Virus record (IMG/VR): IMGVR_UViG_3300042691_008788
Location: 62,001-126,000 of that record
Length of the DNA: 64,000 nt
Strand: one strand, 5' to 3'
From: a virus
Shown here: in pieces, positions 19,071-27,485 of the stretch
Layout: each line of letters starts with the position of its first letter
Position numbering within the stretch: position 1 is the first letter of the stretch
Program-made: the position numbers and the translations under genes
The notes under the pieces: generated by a model
The model's input: the letters and a program-made list of their open reading frames with translations, nothing else
Database searches by the model: none
Told to the model about the DNA's origin: nothing

Positions 19071-20090
19071 TCAAGCACTTCCATACTTAAACTCCTTTGC
19101 CACAGCATCCTCAAGCCGCTTCATCACATCATCGGTGAAGTACTTCTGTGGATTCTCATTGATGTTCTTCTCAAATGCCGTGGTGCCATCGGGAAGTTCG
19201 ATGCGAGTCGATACCTTCTTGAAGATTCCATGGTTGAGAGCGATCTCGGTAAGACCATAGTAGCGGTTCAGACCAGTATCATAGTTCAACTGAACATCGA
19301 CCTGTTGATTCTCTTTGGTCAAACGAGATTTGTACAACTTGCAATGAATGATGTTTCCCACCACATCCCCATCTGCATTCTTTTCCTTCTTCTTTGAGAG
19401 ATAGACGATGGTGGATGCGGCGTACTTCAAACCGCTGCCACCACCCATCTCCTTCGTCGGAACATACGCGCCAATGACATCGTATGTGTGATTGGTCATC
19501 ACAAGAGGAATCCTTGCCTTACCCAACTTCATGGTAAGGACACGGAATGTTGCCTTGACTCCCTGCGAACGAGTCATGTCGCGGACATTCTTACCCTCTG
19601 CTGAATCGTTGACTTCCTTCTCGGTTGACAACATTCCAAGTGAGTCAAGGACGATCATCATCGGCTTGCGATCTGATTCATCCATCTCAAGAACCTTGTC
19701 AACGATTGTCACACATTGAGTCTTGAACTCCTCAATCGTGGCAACGGGAAACACAGCGACTCGCTTGGCATCAACACCACGACCTTCGAACATGTCGGAT
19801 GTCACCGCTTGCTCTGAGTCAAAGTAGAGAACCATGCCCTCGGGATTGTTCTTGAGGAACTGCGCGACAATCCCAAGGGTAAAGTAGGTCTTTCCCGTGG
19901 CAGACTCACCCGCAAGGGCGATGATCTTGTTGTCGGCAACTCCACCATACAACGATCCTGAAAGGAGCGCATTGAAAGCATAGGAGCCTGTGTCAACGAA
20001 TCCCGCGACATCGGCACCTTCGATTCCATCCTCAACGATACTGGCAAACTTGTTGCCAGATTCCTTCACAATCTGCTTTAGAAAATTCAA
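19071..20090 (-). CDS. uvsX: UvsX recombinase (RecA-like)
   Basis: Strand-exchange ATPase for recombination-dependent replication. Walker A is GESATGKT at residues 61-68, Walker B is MIVLDSLG near 148, and MTNHTYDVIG and MGGGSGLKYAAS correspond to the L1/L2 region. At 339 residues it is somewhat shorter than T4 UvsX (391). The frame begins with TTG at 20090, preceded by AGGAGAG at a normal distance, so a TTG start is likely. The four-base gap to the LSm-like gene shows co-transcription from the promoter at 20433-20460. In T4 this gene is followed closely by gene 41; here the glycan island intervenes. Confidence 0.95.
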   Translation of the reverse strand: MNFLKQIVKESGNKFASIVEDGIEGADVAGFVDTGSYAFNALLSGSLYGGVADNKIIALAGESATGKTYFTLGIVAQFLKNNPEGMVLYFDSEQAVTSDMFEGRGVDAKRVAVFPVATIEEFKTQCVTIVDKVLEMDESDRKPMMIVLDSLGMLSTEKEVNDSAEGKNVRDMTRSQGVKATFRVLTMKLGKARIPLVMTNHTYDVIGAYVPTKEMGGGSGLKYAASTIVYLSKKKEKNADGDVVGNIIHCKLYKSRLTKENQQVDVQLNYDTGLNRYYGLTEIALNHGIFKKVSTRIELPDGTTAFEKNINENPQKYFTDDVMKRLEDAVAKEFKYGSA

Positions 20091-20094
20091 TGTA

Positions 20095-20400
20095 TTACTC
20101 TCCTGACAACTTGAGGCTTACTGGCTTGACTCCACCCGTTGGCATCACAAGACCCGAACCGAATCCCGTGCTGTACTCGTTTGCCGTATTGTCCTCTGCA
20201 TCGACGCAGTACAGAACCTTATCTGCTGCAATCGTGACCGACTCTTCCTTCGCAAATGGAATCCAAGGAACAAGACCAACCTCGCCCTTGTTGATCATCA
20301 CGATCATTGCTGGCTTCTTGAGAGTATAAGAAGTGCCATTGTCCGTCGTGTTTGCGAGAAGATTCTCACCCGTAACCAATCTAATCAACTTTGTAGCCAT
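20095..20400 (-). CDS. Small LSm-like/beta-barrel protein (101 aa), unknown function
   Basis: The N-terminus reads TKLIRLVTGENLLAN, then KKPAMIVMINKGEVGL, VPWIPFAKEESVTIA and ADKVLY. The order (strand with GE, then KPxMI, a W-containing strand, and a V-I strand) parallels the N-terminal domain of the 248-residue product at 43373-44119. The pattern is like a small Sm/LSm-type barrel seen in cyanophage hypothetical proteins. AAGGAG precedes the ATG. Being the first gene of the uvsX transcript suggests an early regulatory or RNA-related role, but this is inference. Confidence 0.65.
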   Translation of the reverse strand: MATKLIRLVTGENLLANTTDNGTSYTLKKPAMIVMINKGEVGLVPWIPFAKEESVTIAADKVLYCVDAEDNTANEYSTGFGSGLVMPTGGVKPVSLKLSGE

Positions 20401-20432
20401 GATATATCTCCTTTTGTTAGGCTTTCACTTCA

Positions 20433-20460
20433 AGTGTACTGTATTTATGACCATTGTCAA
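20433..20460 (-). promoter_or_regulatory. Promoter for the LSm-like gene and uvsX (TTGACA-N16-TACACT)
   Basis: The -35 TTGACA at 20460-20455 and -10 TACACT at 20438-20433 have a 16-base spacer. The spacer also contains a late-type CATAAATA (20449-20442), so the same 28 bases could in principle serve both sigma types. Confidence 0.65.
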
Positions 20461-20469
20461 TGACTTCAA

Positions 20470-21135
20470 TCAAGATTCTTCATCGTAGTTGAACTTAGTT
20501 GCCTTCGATGCACTCCACCTGTCCTGATTCTCGCAGTACCAATTCCGCGTCGAGAATCTGAAGTATGGAGTCTGTAGTTGCGATGTTGGAGTCTGTGACT
20601 GATGCTTCCAAATGATTCTATTGTTGGGCTGTGCAGCGAACTGTCCATTGTCTAACTTTATGATGTTGAAAGACTTGTGTTCATTTGGTGTTTCTGCCCA
20701 TGTCACATTCACCTCATTGGGATCAGATGCACAGGTATCCACGGTGAACAAATAGTAACCAGGTTCCTTCGTTCTATCTTTCATCACAACTTCACATCGT
20801 GCATTTCTCAAACGCTCTTTGCGAATAACAGAAATATTGTATGACATTCCATCCCAAAGTTGCAACCAATCCAAGGGATACAACTTGCTTGGATCAACAT
20901 TCTTGCGCCACACATAGGCATGTAGTGGCAACTTGTCATACACAGCACCGTATTCATGAATCAATGATTCAAAGTACAATGCCTGATTCGGAATAGACTT
21001 CACCGTAAGCCAGTGAGCAGATTCATATTCACCAACACCACAGATTTTTCCATCTTTGTCTGTAAGAAAATCATATAGGAATTCCTTACGAACAAATACC
21101 TCAATTGGTGGAATGTTTGCTATCAAATATGCCAT
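20470..21135 (-). CDS. Conserved hypothetical protein next to DNA polymerase (221 aa)
   Basis: I chose ATG 21135, one base after the polymerase stop, with AAGGA about 13 bases upstream. Longer starts inside the polymerase gene give an implausible low-complexity N-terminus. The protein is rich in Trp and Tyr (LPLHAYVWRKN, LDWLQLWDGMSY, FRFSTRNWYCENQDRW) and contains EVVMKDRTKEPGYYLFTVD. I do not recognise the family. Tight coupling to gp43 suggests a replication-time role. Confidence 0.65.
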   Translation of the reverse strand: MAYLIANIPPIEVFVRKEFLYDFLTDKDGKICGVGEYESAHWLTVKSIPNQALYFESLIHEYGAVYDKLPLHAYVWRKNVDPSKLYPLDWLQLWDGMSYNISVIRKERLRNARCEVVMKDRTKEPGYYLFTVDTCASDPNEVNVTWAETPNEHKSFNIIKLDNGQFAAQPNNRIIWKHQSQTPTSQLQTPYFRFSTRNWYCENQDRWSASKATKFNYDEES

Positions 21136-21136
21136 A

Positions 21137-23677
21137 TCAGCAGAATAGTCCTTCCAATGTCTGTACTGGTTCTTCCTTCCATCCAAGTACGCCAAGGATG
21201 GTGCGGAGAGGTTCGATGAATGACTTGTCAAACTGCAAATCGTAATCAATGAATCCATCAAGATCAAACTCGGTTGGGATCTTTGATCCGAAGGCAACAA
21301 CCTTCTCATGCAAGGGATTGGGAGTCTTGAGATAGATGAACTTGATCTTGTCTCCCTCGCGGATCTCCCGATACTTACCCGTCAACTTGTTCTTGCGAAG
21401 ATGGTGGTTGAACAGAAGAGAACCCTTCGTGGCGATTGGTGTTCCCTTCTTGTAGACCATCGTGCTGTCCCCATACTCCTTGAGGCCGTTGCAACTTCTT
21501 GGGAATGCAACCTTCTCGGGGGGAAGGCTCTTGAAAACATTCCTGAACGATGCCACAAACTCTTGCACATGACCTTCGTCCTTGTTCATGATGATTGAGA
21601 TTGTTTCCTTGAGGGCGTTCCTGACCACCTCTGGCGTGGACGAACGAGCAGTCTCAATGCCCATGATCTTGAGTTCGGGAACCTTTAGATAAACATTCTC
21701 CTCGCCCATGCGTACATTGAGCATATACCGCTTCTTTGCAGTCCATATACCGCTTGAGGCAATAGACTCCCGCTTCATACGCATCTTATTGTCATAGGCA
21801 TTCATGTACTCAGCAAGAGAATCATATGACTTGTTTATGACTTTCTGAATGGCCTCGTTCGATGCCTTGTCGATGAACTTGGTGATCTTCTCCTCGTCCT
21901 TCTCGTTTGGCATGATCTTTGCCACAAGAGGACCAAGATTCAAATACACAGAGTCTGTATCGATTGCAATCACATAATCGACACCATCAGTCTCCATTGC
22001 CTTGTTAAGATAATCATTGATGGATTTCTCAACCCATCGAACGGACAACTGACCCGACAGAGTGATGGCCTCTGCAATCTCCTCGTCATAGTAACGGAAC
22101 CACTCGTTGCCAACAGCACCGAAAGCAGAGTTCAACTGAATCTTCCGAACCAACTGAAAGTTGTGGTACTTGGAGATCAAGTCAGAAAGATTTTTCCTGT
22201 CTTCGGGTGGCGCGTCAGATGGAAGGTTTTTGAGAGCCGCCTTTGTCTCAAGCATGAGTTTCTTGTAGTGACTTCGTTCACTATACATACGCTCCATGAG
22301 GTGCGGAAGAAATCCCCTAACATCCTTTCGATAAGTTGTACCATTGGCAGCAAGACACAATCCATGCTTGATGGCCTTTTCTCTCTCCCCCATCGCAACT
22401 GGTCTGCCCTGTAGGAGCGTATCAGGCGTAGCCGATCTGCGTATACCGTGCTTGGTCTTCGTCTCGGGGGATAGATTGTACTGCATGATGAGATGGGGGT
22501 ATAGTGAGTCGAGGTCGAACGACACCACCCACTTGTGCATCCCAGTTTTCGGATCTTTGACATACGCACCTTCGAATGAAGCATCCTTCTTTCCTTTCTT
22601 CTTCGGTGGAATGACCACCTTCTTTTCGTGCAAATGATGATAGATGATCTGCTCCCAAGTCCTTACCTGAGAGAAAACATCGTTGAGATTCACCTTGGCA
22701 GAGTAGGCAAGCGACACCGCAAGTTCCATGAGGCGCAACTTGGCCTCAAGTTTCTGCACAAGGATGGTGTCTTGAATGTTGTAGAGTACGAACTTCGTGA
22801 AATCATTCTTGTAGAAGTCAGAGAAGTTGTCATATTCAACATATGCAATCTTAGTTTCGCCAAGTTCTACCTGAGCGATATGCCCCAACTTGTAAGTCTC
22901 GCGGGTGACATATGTGAACTTCTTGTATAGATCATAGTAGTCCAAGGTATTGATGCCCACGATCTCGTAGGTAATGCTATCCTTGCCCATGATCTCGACC
23001 TTGCGTTCCTTGAGTTTACCCCAAGGTGAAAGTTTCTTGGCAAACTTCTCGCCAAAGAGACTAGTCAATCTGTTCACAATGTATGGAATGTCGAAGAACT
23101 GAACATTCCACCCCGTGATGACATCGATGTTGAGGCTTTGCCAAGTCAACACGAAGTCTCCTAGCATCTGCTCTTCGTTGTCGTACAGATTGACAAGCAC
23201 ATCACCTGGCATTTGTGACTTGTCAACCTTGCCAAGAGCATAGGTGTACTTCTTGTGTCCTACGATCAGAGTGATGACATTGATCTTCTCATTGGCTGTT
23301 TCGATGTTGGGAAATCCCTCCTCCGATTCAGTCTCAATGTCAAGATATGCGATCTTCATCGCACTCATGTCATAGTTGATGTCGCCTTGATACTCGTTCC
23401 CAATGAACTGATAGATGTAGTCTGTGTTTCCGTAGATTGGATAATCATTCACATCCTTGTACTTGTCGGAGAACTCTCGCGCAGAATCAATGTCATCAAA
23501 GACAATCGGTTCCACAGTCTTGCCGTCCAAGGTTGTCCACACAGAACTTCTCTTGCTCAAAACGAACAGCGTGGGCTGAAAGGAAGCCTCCTCCGAAAAG
23601 GCGACTCCGTTTTCATACCCACGATGCAGAATGCGATTGCCACGAATGGCGACATTCGTATAGAACTTCTTGCTCAT
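21137..23677 (-). CDS. 43: DNA polymerase (family B, T4 gp43-like)
   Basis: Replicative polymerase with proofreading exonuclease. Counting from ATG 23677, Exo I is YLDIETE near residues 111-117, Exo II GWNVQFFDIPYI near 189-200, Exo III YNIQDT near 299-304, polymerase motif A FDLDSLYP near 387-394, motif B KIQLNSAFGAVGN near 512-524 and motif C DTDS at 573-576. All catalytic acids are present. The C-terminus has no obvious clamp-binding peptide that I can assert. A TTG at 23695 extends the frame by six residues; ATG 23677 is preferred. The 846-residue length is slightly below T4 gp43 (898). Confidence 0.96.
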   Translation of the reverse strand: MSKKFYTNVAIRGNRILHRGYENGVAFSEEASFQPTLFVLSKRSSVWTTLDGKTVEPIVFDDIDSAREFSDKYKDVNDYPIYGNTDYIYQFIGNEYQGDINYDMSAMKIAYLDIETESEEGFPNIETANEKINVITLIVGHKKYTYALGKVDKSQMPGDVLVNLYDNEEQMLGDFVLTWQSLNIDVITGWNVQFFDIPYIVNRLTSLFGEKFAKKLSPWGKLKERKVEIMGKDSITYEIVGINTLDYYDLYKKFTYVTRETYKLGHIAQVELGETKIAYVEYDNFSDFYKNDFTKFVLYNIQDTILVQKLEAKLRLMELAVSLAYSAKVNLNDVFSQVRTWEQIIYHHLHEKKVVIPPKKKGKKDASFEGAYVKDPKTGMHKWVVSFDLDSLYPHLIMQYNLSPETKTKHGIRRSATPDTLLQGRPVAMGEREKAIKHGLCLAANGTTYRKDVRGFLPHLMERMYSERSHYKKLMLETKAALKNLPSDAPPEDRKNLSDLISKYHNFQLVRKIQLNSAFGAVGNEWFRYYDEEIAEAITLSGQLSVRWVEKSINDYLNKAMETDGVDYVIAIDTDSVYLNLGPLVAKIMPNEKDEEKITKFIDKASNEAIQKVINKSYDSLAEYMNAYDNKMRMKRESIASSGIWTAKKRYMLNVRMGEENVYLKVPELKIMGIETARSSTPEVVRNALKETISIIMNKDEGHVQEFVASFRNVFKSLPPEKVAFPRSCNGLKEYGDSTMVYKKGTPIATKGSLLFNHHLRKNKLTGKYREIREGDKIKFIYLKTPNPLHEKVVAFGSKIPTEFDLDGFIDYDLQFDKSFIEPLRTILGVLGWKEEPVQTLEGLFC

Positions 23678-23683
23678 GTTGTA

Positions 23684-23711
23684 AGTATACCTCAATGCAT
23701 CAGAGATGCAA
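23684..23711 (-). promoter_or_regulatory. Weak promoter for gp43 (TTGCAT-N16-TATACT)
   Basis: The -10 box TATACT at 23689-23684 matches exactly the other early promoters of the window and has the same distance to the start codon. The 16-base spacer leads to TTGCAT, a poor -35. GAGG inside the spacer would serve read-through transcripts as a ribosome site. Confidence 0.45.
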
Positions 23712-24633
23712 GGGTCGTTGGGATTTCTTCTTTGATTCTATTCTCTGCCAACTGAATGTATTCGGGATTCAGTTCTGTCCCAACAAAGTTTCTATTGTTC
23801 TCAAGTGCAACAATAGCCGTGGTTCCCGATCCCGTGAATGGATCAAGGACGGTTCCGCCTTCGGGACATCCCGCAAGTATGCATGGAAGAATAAGATTCT
23901 TTGGATAGACTGCGAAATGTGCGCCCTTGTAACCACGGGTGTTCACCGTCCACACGGAACGCTTGTTCTTCAGCGGATTGTCCTCATCGGGTTTTCCCTT
24001 GAGTCCGTGGTGCTTCAACTTCGGATCAGTTGTTCCGTCACGCATCTCATCGCGATTGCGAGTTCCCCAGTTTCGTGCTGGCTCCTTGATCGCCTCATGG
24101 TCATAGTAGTAGTGCGACTTCTTGGAGAGCAGGAAGATGTACTCATGACTCTTCGTACAGCGATCAGTCACCGACTCAGGCATGGGATTGGGCTTCGACC
24201 AGATGATATCCTGACGCAGCCACCACCCATCTGCCTGTAGGGCAAATGCCACTCGCCAAGGGATGCCGATGAGATCCTTGTGCTTCAGACCCTTCTGTTT
24301 TTTTCGATTGCCTGGAATGAAATCGCTAGGCATTCCACGCTGACCACCAATTGTTTGTGGAGGAGGAGCAACATTATATTGAGCGATATACGAATCACCA
24401 AGATTCAGCCACAGAGTGCCATCAGGACGAAGACAGCGGCGAACTTCGCGAAAGACATCAACCATTGCCTTGACATATTCTTCGACTTCCTGTTCTGATC
24501 CAATCTCACCTTCTCCTCCTCCGTAGTCACGAAGTCCGAAATACGGAGGTGAGGTAACGCAAGTATGAACAGAGTCTGAATCAACTTGCTTGAGTGCTTC
24601 ACGACAATCTCCCTGAATGATTTTGTAGTTCAC
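23692..24633 (-). CDS. DNA methyltransferase, N4-cytosine/N6-adenine type (beta class)
   Basis: Transfers a methyl group from SAM to an exocyclic amino group in DNA. Catalytic motif IV is TSPPYFG at residues 27-33, and the SAM motif I DPFTGSGTT lies at 264-272. Motif IV before motif I marks the beta class. SPPY is more usual for cytosine-N4 enzymes. The start is GTG 24633, one base after the speD stop, with AAGGGA upstream. A longer ATG start would add 56 residues of speD antiframe sequence lacking homology. No restriction partner is visible, so it may protect phage DNA from host restriction or mark it. Confidence 0.88.
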   Translation of the reverse strand: MNYKIIQGDCREALKQVDSDSVHTCVTSPPYFGLRDYGGGEGEIGSEQEVEEYVKAMVDVFREVRRCLRPDGTLWLNLGDSYIAQYNVAPPPQTIGGQRGMPSDFIPGNRKKQKGLKHKDLIGIPWRVAFALQADGWWLRQDIIWSKPNPMPESVTDRCTKSHEYIFLLSKKSHYYYDHEAIKEPARNWGTRNRDEMRDGTTDPKLKHHGLKGKPDEDNPLKNKRSVWTVNTRGYKGAHFAVYPKNLILPCILAGCPEGGTVLDPFTGSGTTAIVALENNRNFVGTELNPEYIQLAENRIKEEIPTTLASLMH

Positions 24634-24634
24634 T

Positions 24635-25012
24635 TTAGTATCCCTTGCCTCGGACGAAGTAATGTTCTTCAAACGATGCGAAACCAAAGCATTCCCGCGC
24701 ATAATCAAAGATGATCTTCTTGTCGAAGTTGTTGCAGGAATATACATCCAGCGTGATGAAGTGGGTGGGTTCGATTGAGTGGATTTGAATACCACTTTCA
24801 ATCAGAGGAACCCACCCACTTACACCAGCCTTTGCTGGATAGAGTTCCCTGCCAAGGTGAGTCGGACCATGTATGACAATAGGTTGGCTCATGCGGGTCA
24901 TGCCGATCTTATCGACAACCCGCTCAAGGAAACGATAGGTGAGTTCCATATCGTCTGCTGTGCCAGACCTACAGTTGTACATGTCAAGATAGTATGAATA
25001 TCCAAATGCCAT
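24635..25012 (-). CDS. speD: S-adenosylmethionine decarboxylase-like protein (SpeD)
   Basis: It would make decarboxylated SAM for spermidine synthesis. The self-processing site ES is at residues 72-73 (IESGIQIHS), His78 corresponds to the conserved catalytic His and Cys93 (LDVYSC) to the proton-donor Cys of prokaryotic SpeD. The 125-residue length matches the bacterial class. SpeD is known as an auxiliary gene in cyanomyoviruses. The usual HTWPE following the His is replaced by HSIEPTH, so the substrate pocket differs. The neighbour is a SAM-using methyltransferase, and spermidine could also help package DNA. Confidence 0.8.
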   Translation of the reverse strand: MAFGYSYYLDMYNCRSGTADDMELTYRFLERVVDKIGMTRMSQPIVIHGPTHLGRELYPAKAGVSGWVPLIESGIQIHSIEPTHFITLDVYSCNNFDKKIIFDYARECFGFASFEEHYFVRGKGY

Positions 25013-25279
25013 TTACTCGCGCTCCACCATGTAGATGTGATCCTGATGAACTATGTCAAACTCCTTGTAGTGATTTCCCTTTATCTTGGTGATATCCCAC
25101 AAGGCACGATCTCCAACCTTAATGTCCTCTGTGACTCCCTCACCGACCGCAATCACCTTCGACCACACAAGACGAGAAGTCACCTTCTCGTTGTAGATGA
25201 TTCCCGCATCGGTTGTCTTCTGACCACCGAAGTCCTTGAGCAACATCACATTCTTGCCAACGGGCTTGAGTCCACTCAT
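25013..25279 (-). CDS. GroES-like co-chaperonin (gp31 analogue)
   Basis: The 88-residue product starts LKPVGKNVMLLKDFGG, has TTDAGIIYNEKV (mobile-loop region), AVGEGVTEDIKVGDRALWD and ends with HQDHIYMVERE. This is the order of GroES: first strand, mobile loop, VGxG turn, VGD strand and a C-terminal pseudo-substrate strand. Phage versions pair with host GroEL to fold the capsid protein gp23. It is somewhat shorter than host GroES (95-97). Stop and start junctions with both neighbours overlap or abut. Confidence 0.82.
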   Translation of the reverse strand: MSGLKPVGKNVMLLKDFGGQKTTDAGIIYNEKVTSRLVWSKVIAVGEGVTEDIKVGDRALWDITKIKGNHYKEFDIVHQDHIYMVERE

Positions 25280-25644
25280 GAAAGTTCCCTTGTGGTGCAG
25301 TTGAATAGAGAATCGCCATACTGCTTCTTGAGTTGCTTCTCCTGACGATACGCAGAAAGAAGAACGATATAGTTAATGACATCCACAAGCGTGTCATCGA
25401 ATGTCTCATTTGTTACATTCGTCTTTCCTGATTGAAGAATGGATGATAGACGGCTCATCTTATCCGTGAGACGAACCATAAAACCTTGTTCAGTCGAGCA
25501 AATGCCCATGGCCTCAACTCGCGTGAAGTTTGCAAATGGTTCCTTACCGTCGTTACCAGCATAGTCGCGGTTCTTCTTGTCCATCAGATCCCTTGCTTGT
25601 TTGCAAAGGACTTCGTGGTGCTTCAACAGTTCTTCGCGTGTCAT
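25276..25644 (-). CDS. Nucleotide-modification-associated / MazG-like protein (DUF1599, Nmad1 type)
   Basis: An all-alpha 122-residue protein with KKNRDYAGNDGKEPFANF near residue 23, VRLTDKMSRL near 55, and DDTLVDVINYIVLLSAY near 80. These acidic helices match the Nmad1/all-alpha NTP pyrophosphatase superfamily. I chose ATG 25644, which has a perfect GGAGGTGAC leader, over ATG 25659. Neighbouring dUTPase and ThyX point to nucleotide pool control. It could hydrolyse a specific dNTP or help modified-base synthesis; the substrate is unknown. Confidence 0.72.
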   Translation of the reverse strand: MTREELLKHHEVLCKQARDLMDKKNRDYAGNDGKEPFANFTRVEAMGICSTEQGFMVRLTDKMSRLSSILQSGKTNVTNETFDDTLVDVINYIVLLSAYRQEKQLKKQYGDSLFNCTTRELS

Positions 25645-25658
25645 GTCACCTCCGTACA

Positions 25659-26156
25659 TTATTTCACTCCTGTGCTTCCGAATCCACCATTTCTGGTAGT
25701 CTTCTTACCTGGTTTTTCCAAGGATTCGAAGATTACATACTCCAAGTTCTTGACCATCTCTGCCTGAGCAATCCTCATGCCATGCTCAATCGTGATTCTG
25801 TTTAGAGAATCATTCTTGAGCATCACAAAGCACTCCTCGACATAGTCGGAGTCGATTATACCTTCGGCATTCTGAGTTACAAGTCCATTCTTGAAAGAAA
25901 GTCCAGATCGTGGATGAACTCGTACAGAATGATTTTCAGGAATATCGAAGATAAGACCAGTTGGAATCAATACGCGAAACTCAGCGGGGATCTCAACCCT
26001 ATCCGTGCAGTAAAGTTCCATTGGTTCGTTTGTCCGCGTGTATGCCTTGATCTTCTCAACTCCAAGCAAACATGCTGTTAGATCAAAACAAGCAGACTGC
26101 TCGGTGGCAAAAGATGGAATGACAGCATTGGGGTTCACCTTGAACGCTTTCAGCAT
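25659..26156 (-). CDS. dut: dUTPase (trimeric dUTP pyrophosphatase)
   Basis: Hydrolyses dUTP to dUMP, the ThyX substrate. Conserved motifs are RVHPRSGLSFKNG (motif 2), GIIDSDYVEE (motif 3), RIAQAEMV (motif 4) and NGGFGSTG near the C-terminus (motif 5). At 165 residues it is slightly longer than average because of an insertion with ACLLGVEKIKAYT between the first strands. A GGGAG ribosome site lies eight bases before ATG 26156. Confidence 0.93.
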   Translation of the reverse strand: MLKAFKVNPNAVIPSFATEQSACFDLTACLLGVEKIKAYTRTNEPMELYCTDRVEIPAEFRVLIPTGLIFDIPENHSVRVHPRSGLSFKNGLVTQNAEGIIDSDYVEECFVMLKNDSLNRITIEHGMRIAQAEMVKNLEYVIFESLEKPGKKTTRNGGFGSTGVK

Positions 26157-26174
26157 AATATAGACTCCCTTGTT

Positions 26175-27452
26175 TTAACGACGGGCTTTCTTCTTATTCT
26201 TATTACGATTCATCAGCATGTCAAGACGCTTGCGCTTTGCGGCATCATCTTCCTGCTGCTGAAGCATCTTTTCAGTTGGGCTTTGTTGTGGAGCAACAAC
26301 TTTTTGCCCTTCCATATCTCGCATGGCTTGTACCACCCCACCCATTTCCTGCATCTTTACCTTGTACTGATTGAGGTTTACTTCCATGCGCTGACGCTCT
26401 GTATCGGGGAATGATGGGTTCTTAAGAAGAGATTCACATGCTGCAATACCTTCATCAAACTTATGGAGGAAGAATGCAGTTGCTGCAATCTCATCATCAC
26501 ATTGCCACCTGTAGATGTCCTCATCAATAAAGAGAATATCAAACTTTGGATATGGCATTGTCTTTGCCATTGAAGCATACAGATATGCTAGTCGTGGCTG
26601 ATTTACCATTCTATACATCTTTGCAATCTGATATAAGGGTTCTGCGCGGATGGGGCGATAGTTCCATGACATCAAGAACTTCTCTTTGATTTCCCCAAAT
26701 GTCTTGTTTGTGATGGCCGCAATCATGGCGATTCTGTACAGTGAATAGAAGACTTCTTCTTCCCATCCACCCATCTCAACACGCTTGCGATAAGATGCAT
26801 CTGCCTTATCCCATTGCTGAGAGTCAAAATAAGACTGTGCAAGATAGAATTGGTGGCGGGTATTTGTTGGATCTTCCAACATTGCCTTTTCAAGGACTTC
26901 TGCATCTCTACTGTACTTCTCGACTGGAGAGATACCAACATTTCTTGCTCCACCCATGGTACGAGCGCAGATGTTGTACTTACCTTCCAACTTTACGATC
27001 TTTGGATTTGGCTTTTGGCAAGCCGCATATTCGTGCAGAACGCCCTTGTATTCCCACTTGGCATCCAACTTGAATACTTGATTGCGCCACCAGAAGAAGG
27101 ATCCCCGCTTGATGCGTAGAGCATAACTGTCAATCTCTGTTGTCTGCGGTAGGATCAGTTCGCCTTCAAGATAATCATCGGCATCAATGACCCATGCATA
27201 ATCTGCCTTGCCCTCTGCCGCCTTGAATGCAAGACTTCTATTGTGTCCGAAATCCTTCCATTCATGGTCGTGGATCTCGCCAGGAATACCCTTCTCCTTG
27301 AAGAAGTTGGTGATGATTTCTTTTGTATTGTCCGTGGAACCCGTATCACAAATAACCCAATAGTCGATGTACTTGTATACGGAGTTAAGGCATTCAAGAA
27401 TGATGTGTGATTCATTCTTGACGATCATGCACAGCGTAAGCGTTGGCTTCAT
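26175..27452 (-). CDS. Family 2 glycosyltransferase with TPR-like C-terminus
   Basis: Residues 1-110 are a GT2 domain: TLCMIVKNESHIILECL, CDTGSTDNT and WVIDADDYL with the DxD. Residues 150-400 are helical and repeat-like (MLEDPTNTRHQFYLAQSYFD), resembling TPR motifs; such GT2-TPR fusions occur in bacteria and phages. The terminal 40 residues are Gln- and Lys/Arg-rich. The gene lies between regA and dUTPase, outside the main glycan island. A strong AAGGAGA ribosome site is present. Target may be a virion protein, DNA base or surface glycan. Confidence 0.83.
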   Translation of the reverse strand: MKPTLTLCMIVKNESHIILECLNSVYKYIDYWVICDTGSTDNTKEIITNFFKEKGIPGEIHDHEWKDFGHNRSLAFKAAEGKADYAWVIDADDYLEGELILPQTTEIDSYALRIKRGSFFWWRNQVFKLDAKWEYKGVLHEYAACQKPNPKIVKLEGKYNICARTMGGARNVGISPVEKYSRDAEVLEKAMLEDPTNTRHQFYLAQSYFDSQQWDKADASYRKRVEMGGWEEEVFYSLYRIAMIAAITNKTFGEIKEKFLMSWNYRPIRAEPLYQIAKMYRMVNQPRLAYLYASMAKTMPYPKFDILFIDEDIYRWQCDDEIAATAFFLHKFDEGIAACESLLKNPSFPDTERQRMEVNLNQYKVKMQEMGGVVQAMRDMEGQKVVAPQQSPTEKMLQQQEDDAAKRKRLDMLMNRNKNKKKARR

Positions 27453-27485
27453 AACGAAAAATCTCCTTGTTGGTTCACTTATGTA

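Noticed and set aside
20442-20449. CATAAATA as an independent late promoter for uvsX
   Set aside because: It falls inside the spacer of a good sigma70-type promoter, and uvsX is early in T4, so it may be chance; mentioned only within that promoter entry.
23437-24240. 267-codon plus-strand open frame
   Set aside because: Antisense to the polymerase start and methyltransferase genes, both of which have complete catalytic motifs. No supporting ribosome site.
24634-24801. Longer N-terminus for the DNA methyltransferase
   Set aside because: It would run 56 codons through speD in another frame. GTG 24633 has AAGGGA upstream and starts the domain directly.
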